DNA of 64,000 bases from Lota lota (Eukaryota > Chordata > Actinopteri > Gadiformes > Lotidae), in assembly GCA_026745465.1 (NCBI GenBank), contig JACYXH010000310.1, positions 6,254,501 to 6,318,500 on the forward strand, in the 5' to 3' direction. The translations under genes and the position numbers were made by a program. Positions 41,321 to 62,500 of the stretch are shown piece by piece. The notes under the pieces were generated by a model. The model was not told where the DNA came from and searched no databases. It saw nothing but the letters and a program-made list of their open reading frames with translations. The number at the start of each line of letters is the position of its first letter. Position 1 is the first letter of the stretch.

Positions 41321-42047
41321 CTTGTCGGAATGAAAACACTACACTGATCTAGTAAATGATGTACGTGTTAAACACAGGCATCAGAGTTAACGTACTACGT
41401 TGCTGCTGTCCCCTAAAACCGGCCCGCGCTGCTCACTTTCTGATGACCTCCCAGTCCAAAACACAACGCTTTACGGTAGGTCTGTGTCCTACCGCGGGTT
41501 GCCAGATCTGACAGCTGGAAGCAATTCACTGAGAGGTAACGAGCCGTATTTAACATTTTAGTTTTGTTATTTATGAACGACATTACACTTGGACATTATA
41601 TAACAGAATAAAATATCGAGGGATTATTTATTATAATAATAATAATTATTATTATTATTATTGTATCATGTCTAACATTAGTGTGTTATTATATATCAGC
41701 TCTATTCATGTATATAAGTTACTAAGCACTTTACAATCAACTGTATTGTAATGAATTATGATTATTAATAAAACATGTAGCTAGCAAAGGCTAAGATAAA
41801 TGGTATAACAGATCAACTCTGGCAACGCATCCACCGTTTGTTGGAAAATGTCGTAAAATTGTTTTTGCTGCATTTAAGAAACTGAACACATAGTGGCAGT
41901 ATAATGTTAGTTACTCTGTTTAGCGGTCAAAGTCATTGGGAAAAGTAGGAGACGCAACCTTCTCATTGATGCAACAAATCAACTTCTATTCTGCATAAAG
42001 ACAAAGTACACAAAATGCAACTCATTCATTTGATAAGAAAAATCTTG

Positions 42048-42053
42048 TTTATT
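42048..42053 (-). terminator. Candidate dixdc1 poly(A) signal AATAAA
   Basis: Minus-strand AATAAA about 2 kb after the dixdc1 stop and before the dlat promoter region. The hexamer is seen; its use is inferred. Confidence 0.45.
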
Positions 42054-42398
42054 TCACAATACTTATTTCCAACATCTAATGTTGGAGGCACCATGGAGCC
42101 AGTATTCACACACATTTAACAATACAACAAAAACGAAAAAACATCTTGCCTGCAAATTGTAAATCGTATAGGCATTTATGGCATGTATGTGGCTTCCTCT
42201 ACCCTAAAGACACACTTCTACATTATAGTGGGTTAAGGAAACATTTGACAAGTCAATCTTCAGACTGTTAAGTATAGGCTATGACCACCAGCATGTATAC
42301 CTCCAATTTTACCTAGATAACTGCTTGTTAGAAATGGACAGTTGTCACGGTAATGAGATATGTTAATTTTACTGCATTAATTGTATGCATTGTGTGCG

Positions 42399-42457
<59 letters not shown>

Positions 42458-42806
42458 ATGTTAGAAACATGATTCAGTGAGGCTTTGTGGTCATCATTTG
42501 GACGTATGTGCAGTTGCACACATACATTAATATACATCCTCATGTAAATCCTTTGACCAAAATATTCAAAATACAGTGAATACAGTAAGCATTACATCCT
42601 CTGAGTATCTATACACAAATCTTCCAGCATAATTTACATACAGGGAAAGTAGTGTGTGTGTGTTTGTGTGAATGTCTGTGGCTACAATCAGCGTGATGTG
42701 AAAATGTAAACAAACCAGATCCTTATTTTATAGTAGCAAAAAATAAATCACTGAAGTCTTTCAATCAAGCGAAATACATTAAAATGCATGTGCGCATGCA
42801 CGCACG

Positions 42807-42808
<2 letters not shown>

Positions 42809-42902
<94 letters not shown>
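42809..42902. repeat. (CA)n microsatellite, ~47 units
   Basis: Uninterrupted CA repeat in the inferred dixdc1 3' UTR; a second, 51-bp CA array lies at 42405-42455. Confidence 0.98.
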
Positions 42903-42903
<1 letters not shown>

Positions 42904-44093
42904 CTTCATCAGGCAAGGTAAAACTAAATCATACAAGAAAAAGAAAATGGAACTTCCAATCGGATAAGGAAAGATGGAGAACCAGTGGAATAACAATAAA
43001 CTATCAAGAGGAAGTGTAGGAAACACTGTTCTGCTACCTTACTGTGATGAAATATTCTCCACTTTCCACAGAGGCTCGCTTGTTAAGAAACCACTTGCCC
43101 TCTCGTGGGTCAAGCTGGTGGTAGAATACTGCAAAAAAATACTACAGCAGACAAGGACACAGAGACTCTATTCAAACCAGTGGATGTCCACTTCAGAAAC
43201 ACACTCATCGATATCATCAATACACACAATACAGTAGTATGACGCCCCTCCATTGGCCGTTGGAGAGGTTTCCAATGAACACATTGTCATATGATCTCCA
43301 CTAGAGTATCAGCAGTCTAGGCTATGTTGGTGTGGAGTGAGCTCTAGAAGCCGACTCTAACACTTACACTACCACCAGACCATCAAAATACGAACTAGTG
43401 GCACACCTCCTCCACAGCCTCACATTGTCATGTGACATGATGGTGGGAATGTTCGGCACAACTTGTGTACCAAAGCCCTGAAACAATACAGACAATTAAT
43501 CTTCTAGGCTGAGGTCGGATCCTAATCTCACCAGGTCCACTCTGGAATGTACTGTATCGAGTCCTACTCGAATAATCTCCTTGAATTCAATTAATTTGTG
43601 ATCAATAATATGGATCCTAAATTCGGATCACTAAAAACGTTTTGTAGTCCTGCCGTGCAGAACGAAGCGGGCAACCTGAAGGTAGAGGACCACAGAGTAC
43701 CATATTTTGCAGTAGATAAGGCACTAGGCTTAAGGTGTCTGTCTGTCTGTCCGTCTGTTCATCCGTCAGTCAACACTTTGTTTTCGGTGAGCCTGAAGCT
43801 CATGAGTAGGGACAGATGTCTCTTCCTGGTCCTCGTCTCTGCTTGGTTGGAGTGGCGAGGTCTGGAAACCGAGCGAAATGGTGACTCTGCTCCTCACGCT
43901 AGGTGGGTCTGCGGGGGGGGGGGGGGGATAGAGGACAGAAAGTGGCTGAGCACCATGTTCACAGTCTGTGATCAAACGACTTGCATTGATCCAAAAAGCA
44001 CGTTTTTCTCATGCTTACACAAGAGAAGAAAGATGGAGAGAGAGAGAGAGTGGGAGGGAGGGAGAGAAGGAGGGAGAAAGTGAGAGTGTGGTC

Positions 44094-52746
<8,653 letters not shown>

Positions 52747-53013
52747 ACTTTTACCCGGACACCCTTTCACTTACTGTCGCACAAACAATCCGACATTAAC
52801 CGGTACATCACCCCCGGTGCATCGAGCTAACGGTGCGTTTAGGAGAACGTCAACAAACCGGGGACGGTTGAGGGCATGGGATGGGTGGGCAGAGACCTGG
52901 TTACTACGGGATACCACATGATGCAAACACACCACTTCCAGCATCCCGTTCACTACTTCACAATAAAAGTCACTGAGCTAAACCAACCAACCTGGTGTTT
53001 CCCTCCCAAAGCC

Positions 53014-53154
<141 letters not shown>

Positions 53155-53776
53155 ATAAACGTAATTAAACGAACCACATGATGATGCTTTGGTGCATTTA
53201 TATCGGATTAATTCTTGCGTGTTGAATTTGGCAGTACTTGTATTATTGAGTTGTATGAGGCAATACGTTTCATTTCATGATGCCTTCTTTTGGTAATGTG
53301 GTTTAATTTGAAATGCAGTTGTACCAGAACTTCACTGAACAGAGCACATTTTTAAGGAGCACTGTTGGATTACTTTAAATCACCAACCTACATATATGGC
53401 TTTTCTTAGATTTAATTGTATGCCAAGGTACATTTTCAAACAGACCTAGATGGTTTTAATGATGCACAGCAATTCAAAGTTGGCAGTTGAGGGAAAGCAT
53501 GAATGAAGAGTTTAAGGGCCTGGTAGTGCAACACTACAGGTATGTCGTTGTCATTCACAGAAGCAGCCCTTAAGATGAAAATGTACTCCCCTTCATTTTA
53601 ATTATTGTTATGACAGTATTTTGGTAAAATGCAATTCAATTGGTACTGGTTAACAATCGAATGTTTATGGATGTGCTTCAATATTTGTCATTCAGCATTT
53701 ATTTTGAAGCAAAAATTAGCATGTGGTAAAATAATTAACTTGACCGCAGACCTTGGAAAAAGTGTGTAATATATAT

Positions 53777-53782
53777 TTTATT
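53777..53782 (-). terminator. Candidate poly(A) signal of the cfap54-like gene
   Basis: Minus-strand AATAAA 110 nt after the stop codon (53894-53892), at the usual distance for a short 3' UTR. Confidence 0.55.
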
Positions 53783-53788
53783 TCATGC

Positions 53789-53830
<42 letters not shown>

Positions 53831-53891
53831 CATATCATATAAGATCGAGCTTGAACAAGCAAAGGGTATATGGGCTCTGCAGGCTTCAGGA

Positions 53892-55764
53892 TCAGGGCAT
53901 CAGGGTAGCCAGGATCCATTCTGTGAGCGAAGAACTTTCTAGGATGGCTCCTCCACAGGGATCAAAACATCGCTCAAGGTCACGGACATTCTCCAGAGAG
54001 ACCTCAAATGGCACCTGGAACAAAACACAAATAAGCTGTGAGTGAACTCGGCCTTGTTGTGACACCTTAAGAGGGTTAGAGCTCCTCTCTGCAGCCAGGA
54101 TGTCGCCTGTGTACATACACAGTACCGTGTGATAATGAGATTACCATATTTATATTTTATTAACATCGATTTTATTTGCTAAAGTACACCCAACAGCAGA
54201 CCCTGCTTTAATGTATCAAACACCTGAGTCAGAGGTTTAGGCCTGGAGCCTGGCCGGAGGAGCTCTTGGATGGACAGACAACAGGCCAGCGTCCTGTCTT
54301 TCAGGACCTGAAATGGAATAAATAATATATTCATAACGTAACTTCTGTTCATTTAGGTGTGTTCAAATTGATCATGGTGGATTGGGTGTTTTTGTTCTAG
54401 GGCAGATCTAGTAAACGGTAGGTAAAAGTCCATTGATTGTGAATATTTTGACTAATATGAGTTGTGAATAACGAATTGACGTGATTTCAATCACAATGCA
54501 GATTGGCGGTCTAAAACATGAATGGCGATATTATGGATATTTTCACTTTTCAATGGAAACTATTGAAAATAATAGCATGGTGTAAAATTCGATTCTGTTG
54601 AAATGCTTCCCCAAACAACTTTATTATGAGAAGCAAAGGCAATACAGATTTAATAAAGACAAGAAATGGCAATACTCCTTATATCTAGGACCAGTAGTTG
54701 AAACAACATGGAAGAGGCGTGTGGACATTTGCCTCTGAAGTAGAAACACAGGCTTTAGCTGATGCCACACAGACAGCAGCAGGCTGGCTGATGGAGAGCT
54801 GGGGCCTGTTGACCTTGTGACACCAGAGGCTGTTGAGCCGGTGGGATGTCGCAGGGATTAAACACAATGGGCGAGCGCATTCCTGAATGGTGTCATGGAC
54901 GGCCACCGCTAGACACACTTTCCCTCTGGCTCTCTTGTTCAGAGCAAATACTCAACTTCTGAAAGTGAGAACCAAAAGCAGCTACAAAAAGCCGTTCACA
55001 GTGTGCTAAAGTAACATTTAAGTTATCTCCCAGAATTAATATTGCATATAAATACCGTCAGTGTACCGGTAATATCTCATATTTGTTCTAAATCCTCTAT
55101 CAACTAAGACGATGACGTAACCATTTTAAATAGTACATTAGTATTGGTTTAATTGAACATCCATGCTCTATCACCCTCTCTCTCGCTCCTTCTCTCTTCA
55201 TCTCTCTCTCTCCCTATAATGGTCTCTGTATATCTCTATGTTTCTCAGTCTCTGGTATTAGTATGTATGTGTATGTGTATATAATGTGTGTGTTTTAGTA
55301 CACACCATCATGGTCTTGTCCCCTGCGGGTGCAGGGCCCAAGGAGAGTAGGCTCGAAGTGCAGAGAGAGTCGTCCGCTACAGACAGTCTGATGTCAGCCA
55401 ACGCACACACTTCACACAGTTCAGCATGCACCGTTCTCACCCTGACACACGTGCACACACACACACACACACACACACAACATATGCCCACGCACACAAA
55501 AACACACTTACAAAATGTCAATTTACAAGGCAGCGTGATCTGAGAAGTTTGTCCACAGAACAGCGAGTAGAGAAAAAGGAGTGTTAGGGTGTGTTGTGTC
55601 TTACCTATCTATTCTGATCACATAATGTCCACACTGCAACCCTAACACGCCATTGGCTGATCCTCTAGTGGCAGATATGGGATGATTGTTATATCCATAC
55701 AGTAGGATCACCTGAAAATTTAACACACACAGACACATCGGACCTACAGTATACACAAGCAGAC

Positions 55765-55801
<37 letters not shown>

Positions 55802-56227
55802 CATGTCCTGGGCTCCAGGCCTGGGGGTGAGGCAGGGCTGGTACCACTGCACACAGAGCTGAGGTCTGGGGGAGATGGACCACTTGTACACCTCCTCCTC
55901 CTCCTGGAGCACAGGGGCTCTCAAAGCTCTGCTCAGCTAGAACCAAATGAACCCTGGTGGTCACTAGACCATACTGCATGGTTTGAGTGAGGCCTGCAGC
56001 ATGGTGTGTGTGCTTGTGTTTGTGTGTGTATGTGTGTGTACCTGTGTGAGTGGAGCCTGCAGCATGATGTGGGTGTGTGTGTGTGTGTGTGTACCTGTGT
56101 GTGTGGAGGCTGCAGCATGGTGTGTGTGTGTGTGTGTGTGTACCTGTGTGAGAGGAGCCTGCAGCATGGTGTGTGTGTGTGTGTGTGTAGCTGTGTGTGT
56201 ACCTGTGTGAGAGGAGCTTGCAGCATG

Positions 56228-56259
<32 letters not shown>

Positions 56260-56284
56260 CTGTGTGAGTGGAGGCTGCAGCATG

Positions 56285-56340
<56 letters not shown>

Positions 56341-56875
56341 CTGTGTGAGTGGAGGCTGCAGCATGATGTGTGAGGGGACAGTCTGTGGAGCGCAGCAGGT
56401 CTCTCTGTAGCAGCTGCTGTGTTTACAGTAGAAGAAATGGAGCTGGGAGAGCCGCGCCGCTATGTTTACGTCTCCTGCTAACAATGCTACTCCTGCTGAA
56501 CTCAAACATATAAACACACAAATACACATAATCACAAAATTCACAAACACACATACACATAAACACGCATCCATGCACACACATAAACATAAACACAGCG
56601 GGCAGGATAGTCTAGGTTAGGGGGTCTGACTCCCAGCGAAGAATGTTCTGGGTTTGAACCCCCATGTCAGCAGTTTACCAAGAGTAATATGTCTTGTGTC
56701 TGCTAAATAACTACAACACACGCACACAAACACTCACTTGAGGTCGCATGCTGCAGGTTCAGCAGGTGTGTGTAGTAGCGGGCCAGGTGAGACCAGGTGA
56801 GTGGAGTGTGTGTGCTGCTGTCTTCTTTAAAGCTGCGGTCCGTCCCTACATCCCTGGCCGACTTGGACACACCAA

Positions 56876-56965
<90 letters not shown>

Positions 56966-59199
56966 CACACACACACTCAGTCTTGATCTAAACCCCCAAG
57001 AGAGTTCAGACTAGATCCAGCCAGGTGTGTTACCACAGGAGTGGAGCAGGTCGCTCCTGGCGAAATCCGGAAGGGTGCTGAGCTCCTGGCTGGACAGTGC
57101 CCCTCTTCCTCCTCCACCGCTTCCTCTTCCCTCCCCCTCCTCTGCAGCTGTGGAGCCACCCAGCTGACCAGTGCTCCTCATGGAGGACATCACCTGTCAT
57201 CACACCCATCCTTAATCAGTTGGCTCCACTGAGTACAAGGTCCAGGATGTTAGTTGGACAATACTTCTCACTGGTCTTGGTGTCTCATGACTCATCCGTT
57301 AGATGGAGTCATGTTCAATTTTTATCATGTGGAAGTCTTGGGACCAATAACAATGGTCATGGCGATGTGTGTGTGTGTGTTTGTGTGTGGTGTAATTGAA
57401 TTGAGTGTATGTGGTGAATACAGTGTATATAGGGTGTGTGTAGTGTATAGAGTGTGTGTGGAAGCCAGGAGGGGCGTGTACCATGTGGGCTGCTCGGAGG
57501 CAGACCCAGAAGGGCAGCAGGTGTTCCTCAGCAGCCATCAGCCTGCTCTTCAGACTGGCCATCAGATTCCTCCAATAGGAGCCCTGATAGAAGTGGATGT
57601 CATTAGTCAAGGCAAGGCAACTTTATTAGCATAGCCGTTTATCACAATGACAGTCTCCAAGGGATTCACAGGTTAATAGTCCAGTGCATCTCATAACCCT
57701 GAACGTCTAAAGGGACGAGGGAAAAGCCTTCATAATCCACACTGATGTGTCTGTTATTTCCACGTGGTATATTGTATTTGTGTTGTATGAAAATGAATAA
57801 CATATCCACACACATACTTTATTTGGAGTAGAAATGCTGGGAGTCTTGGGAGGCATGTTCTGCCAGTCCTGTAGGAAGAGGAACGCAACCTCCAGATAAC
57901 ACTGATGAAGAACCCTGAAAAACACACACACACACACACGCATACACACCCACACACATGCACAGACACACACACACACACTCACACACACACATACACT
58001 TGCAGTTTTGAAACAAAACCCTATCCATTTATTTTGAAATTGATTGTTGGGGCATTTTCACAGACTTTACATTATGCTTTCAATATAAAGACCAAACACA
58101 CACACACACACACACACAAACACACATACACACAAACACATATACACACATACACACACACATACTAATATTATTACTGACTGTAGATTGTGGCTGTGTG
58201 TCATTGTAGTTTGGATACAGTCTAAGAACGTCCTGACCACCTCCTGTCGCTTGACCAGACCAAAAAACCTCAAACTGCACTCCACAATTCCTAGACACAC
58301 AATACACAATAAACAGAATAATCAAAAGGGTGACTGTGCATTTAAAACTATCTTAGATCGTTGACTCAGTGTGCTGATGATACAATGTTCTGTTTAACTA
58401 CCATTCCCTCAATTCCCATTCAAATACCCATTAACCTTTACCCTACTCCCAACAGTTATCAAACCACTACCCTACAAAACCTCTACCAATACCATTACCC
58501 CAACATTAGCTGTATCCTATCCCTTACTCTGAACATATCCCCACTCCTACCCGGGACACAGTAACTATGGTAACCTGACCCTGACCTACCGCGACAGTAG
58601 AGCAGGCGGGCCTCCAGCTGCATGTCTCTGCGGGCGCAGGACCGGGAGAGCCCCAGTGCAGAGCCCAGCACCTCCCGGGCCATGCTCCAGCTGTGGACCC
58701 CAGCAGGGAACTCTCTCTGGCGGGGAGGCTCGGCGGGACCCAGGGGCTCCAGGGAGTCACCTGGGACCGGCAAGCCTCCCTGAGTGTCAGGGGAGGATGA
58801 CGGGGAGCTGGACTCTGGAGCAGGGTTAGAGCTCCTTTCTGCAGCCAGGATGTCGCCTGTGTACATACACAGTACCGTGTGATAATGAGATTACCATATT
58901 GATATTTTATTAACATCGATTTTATTTGCTAAATATTGGTAGTCATTAAAACTGTTGATATTTACTACATTACTAAATTAACTAAAACATGTGTAATCTA
59001 TCTAGCTACTGTCTTTTTTTTCAGTTAAAGTAAGGTAAGTACCGATTTGCATGGTTGTCTTGGCCAGCAGGGAGAGCTGTGGCAGGTAGATGTTGTTGAA
59101 ACCTTGAGGAGGAAGAATCACTCCTCCACTCTTCCCCTCCACACTCTCACCAAACAGAGTCAGCTGCAAGGAGAGCAGAGTTAATACTGTTGGAACTTG

Positions 59200-59230
<31 letters not shown>

Positions 59231-59275
59231 ATGTGAGTGTGTATGTGTGCATGCACGTGTGTGCGTGCCTGTGTG

Positions 59276-59306
<31 letters not shown>

Positions 59307-59455
59307 ACCTGTTGCTGCAGCAGTCTCTGTCCCATCTCCAACAGGGCGGTGCTGTGTGTACCTCTCAGGGCGCTAAGCTGCATGGTGGCTAACGCTAGCG
59401 CTAAGCTGGAGGCTGCAGGCATCCATGTCCTGTCTGACAGCAAACGCACTGCCTC

Positions 59456-59507
<52 letters not shown>

Positions 59508-62500
59508 ACTTAAGCATAGTATTGACTTCTCACTATCAATTACCATTTACCACTCTGGCCCACCTCATCAGAAACCTCAACTCTTTCAACATAGTCATCC
59601 AATTCACAGATAAGTATTTGGCTGTTAAAAATGCAGTTATTTCTCTTTACTTATTATCTAACTGCAGGATGATGACCTGATTGGTCTGGTTGATTGAGCT
59701 ACGCTACTAGCTTAAGCCCTCGTTTCTGTTTTTGAAGCCAATAAGAGAAAACAGGCAGCAAACTAGCGGCCCAAATAGCTTTCTACAGAGTCCTGGCAAA
59801 TGTGATTACATCCTCTATTCAATCTATTCTACACATAGCGAATTTAAACAAAGCTGTTCTACTGTCAAGTGATCTAAAACAGCCATTGTAAAAAAAAAAA
59901 AAAAAACATTGTTTCCAAACAATCATTGTATCAATATATAAATATTCAATCAATCAGATGTATTATATTGTCTGCTGCCCCTGCTCTTATTGTGTCAGCA
60001 GTGTTTGGACTGGGGTCTTCTCCTTAGGTCACAATCGAATTTAGAAGCTTTTAAGATGGTTGCCCAAAGGGGTGCTTGTAAAATGGTTTCAATGGTTGCT
60101 ATGAAACCAGCAGCAGACTTTGTGGATGGTCATCAATCAAGTGAGTCTTGATTGATGATCACGCACAAAGTCTGCTGCCTGATTAGAAACAAATGACATG
60201 TATGGTTCTAATTAACATAGGGTGACATTTCTCTGTTGCTTTCTCTGTTGCTGATTGGAAACAAATGTCATGTATGGTTCTAATTTACATAGGGTGACAT
60301 TTCTCTGTTGCTTTGAATTTCAGTTGCAGACCTATGCATATTCCAAGCACAGTAATTAAGTTAATTAACATTTTCCCATGCTGTATTTTGTATCTTATGG
60401 ATTTTGACTCAAGGATGACTTTCCACTGTTTGTGTGTGTGAGTGTGTGTGTGTGTGTGTATTTACATGAAGCATGGCGGTGGGGTCAGCCCCAGCCTGTC
60501 TTCTGTGAGGTCCTCCGTTTGTGTGTGCTGCAGCAGCCACCAGCAGCATGAGGGCATGTGTGTCTGGGTCTCCCCAGGACACACACTCGTTCAGACCCGC
60601 CTTTAACACTCTCGCTGCCTCCTCACTGCTGTCTGGACCTACACACACATACACACACACGTTAAACATACCCATAATAAAACACATACACAAACATATA
60701 AACACTAACCACATACACACACCCACCCGTGCACAATTCATAAAAATATCTAATATCACTGATAAAATTAGAAAGATAACCAAGCCAACTACACATTATA
60801 ATAATGCAATGCAATACACACAATATGACAAAAACAAACAGAAGAATGCTAAGCAAAGGTGCGTAAAGAAAGTTACAACCAGATACAAAAGCAACATTGA
60901 AGACAAAGTGAGGACATGAAGATAACGCGAGGACATTAACACACACGGTGTTGAAGGGTGTGTAAGGCGGGGACCTGGATGGATGGCGGTGCCAGGGAGG
61001 TGGGCGGCCAGGCCGCGGAGGAGAGCCAAGCGACAGCCTAGCCACAGGGGGGCTCCAAGCCTCTCCCTGGCCTCCGCTGCTCTGGGGCAGTCTGCTGGGG
61101 AGGGGACTGTCAGGGGGGAACCTTCACTGACCTGCAGCGCGCGCACACACACACACACACACCCATGTGAGTACATGCACACAAAAAGACACACACAAAT
61201 ACACAGGTAAAAATGCTGTGCAATTCCAGCATTGTATTTCAAGCTAAATGATGGGAGTGAGCTACATACAGTTTAGTTTTGTTCACACAGAGACAGATAG
61301 CTTGACAGATCTGCTACACACCCAAGCGTTGAGGGGTGAGGTGCCTGGTGCTTCCCCCTGTAGAGAGGCAGACGTCCGCAGCATCTCCAGAGACCTGGCC
61401 GCCATGTACGCACTGGAGGAGTAGGTCACACACCGGTTAGGAGGAACACACACACACACACACAAACATATACATATATACATACATACATACACACACT
61501 TATCAGACACACAAACACACACACACACACACACACACACATCTATGGATACAAACACACACACACACACACACACACATCAGACGCACACCAGACCTGA
61601 GTGCAGCATGTCCCAGCTGCAGGTGCATGTTGCTCAGCAGCAGATGGGTCTCTATGGCGATCTCCAGGTCCTGCTGAGCTGAGCTGCAGTACTCAGGACC
61701 CCCACAGGCTTGTGGTGGACCACCGCTGGATTCTAGCGCCCTCTGCGCCCAGTCCAGCAGAACGTACTACAGCACAACGAGGAGAAGCAGAGCCACCTCA
61801 GAAAACAGCCATGTTTTTCATATTTGTACTATTTAGTCATTTATCAGATGCTTGTATCCGGAGTGACTTGCAGTGATTTTAGATACTGTACATATTTCAT
61901 CACATGGAGAGGCTCGTCCCAGGTGTGGTGAGTTCATGAATCATTGGCTGAGTGAGTGAGGAGAGGTACTCTGAGCCATACCTTGACCCTCCCTAGGCTC
62001 AGCTTCTCCCTCCCAGGGCCCAGCTCCAGCCTGTCAGGCTCCTTCCACCCCTGGCTGGAGCTCTTAGTGTCCACCGTCCCCTGCTTCTGCCCTGCTGTGC
62101 TGACCGATGGCTCCTTAGTGTTCACGGCAGTCTCACCACAGGAGCCTGCTCAATTATCACAGGTACACATACAGGGTTCCCCCCAAATAATGTAATATTC
62201 ACCATGCTTCAAAATAGGGCTGTCGTGACGTGGACATTCAGTTGTGGCGGGCGCGGGATACTTACCCGGGACGGGGAGTCTGGGTACAGTCTCGCAGAGG
62301 GCCAGAACCAGCTGGACCCGGGCTAGGCTGAACCGCCGGCACAGCACAGGGCCGTAGCGACCTCTGACCTCCTCGCTCAGTTGGCAGTTCACCAGCTCCT
62401 CCACTGCCTAGCGCCATACAAACAGGTCATATACACACCATCATTTCTATACATTTTCCATTTTACTTTAAGGGGGGGACATAAGGTGGCTGGTGGTTCT

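Larger units (their letters stand above)
41321..44093. other. dlat upstream region and dixdc1 3' UTR
   Basis: On the minus strand AATAAA lies at 42053-42048 (plus TTTATT), so the dixdc1 transcript probably ends near 42030 with a ~2-kb 3' UTR, carrying (CA)n at 42405-42455 and 42809-42902 and a (G)11 run near 43915. About 0.7 kb is left for the dlat promoter (41321-42030). No other gene seen. Confidence 0.6.

Noticed and set aside
55964-56580. Long open frame with repeated [14 protein letters not shown]
   Set aside because: Only the part down to 56341 is exon; the rest is the minisatellite and AC runs after the splice donor.
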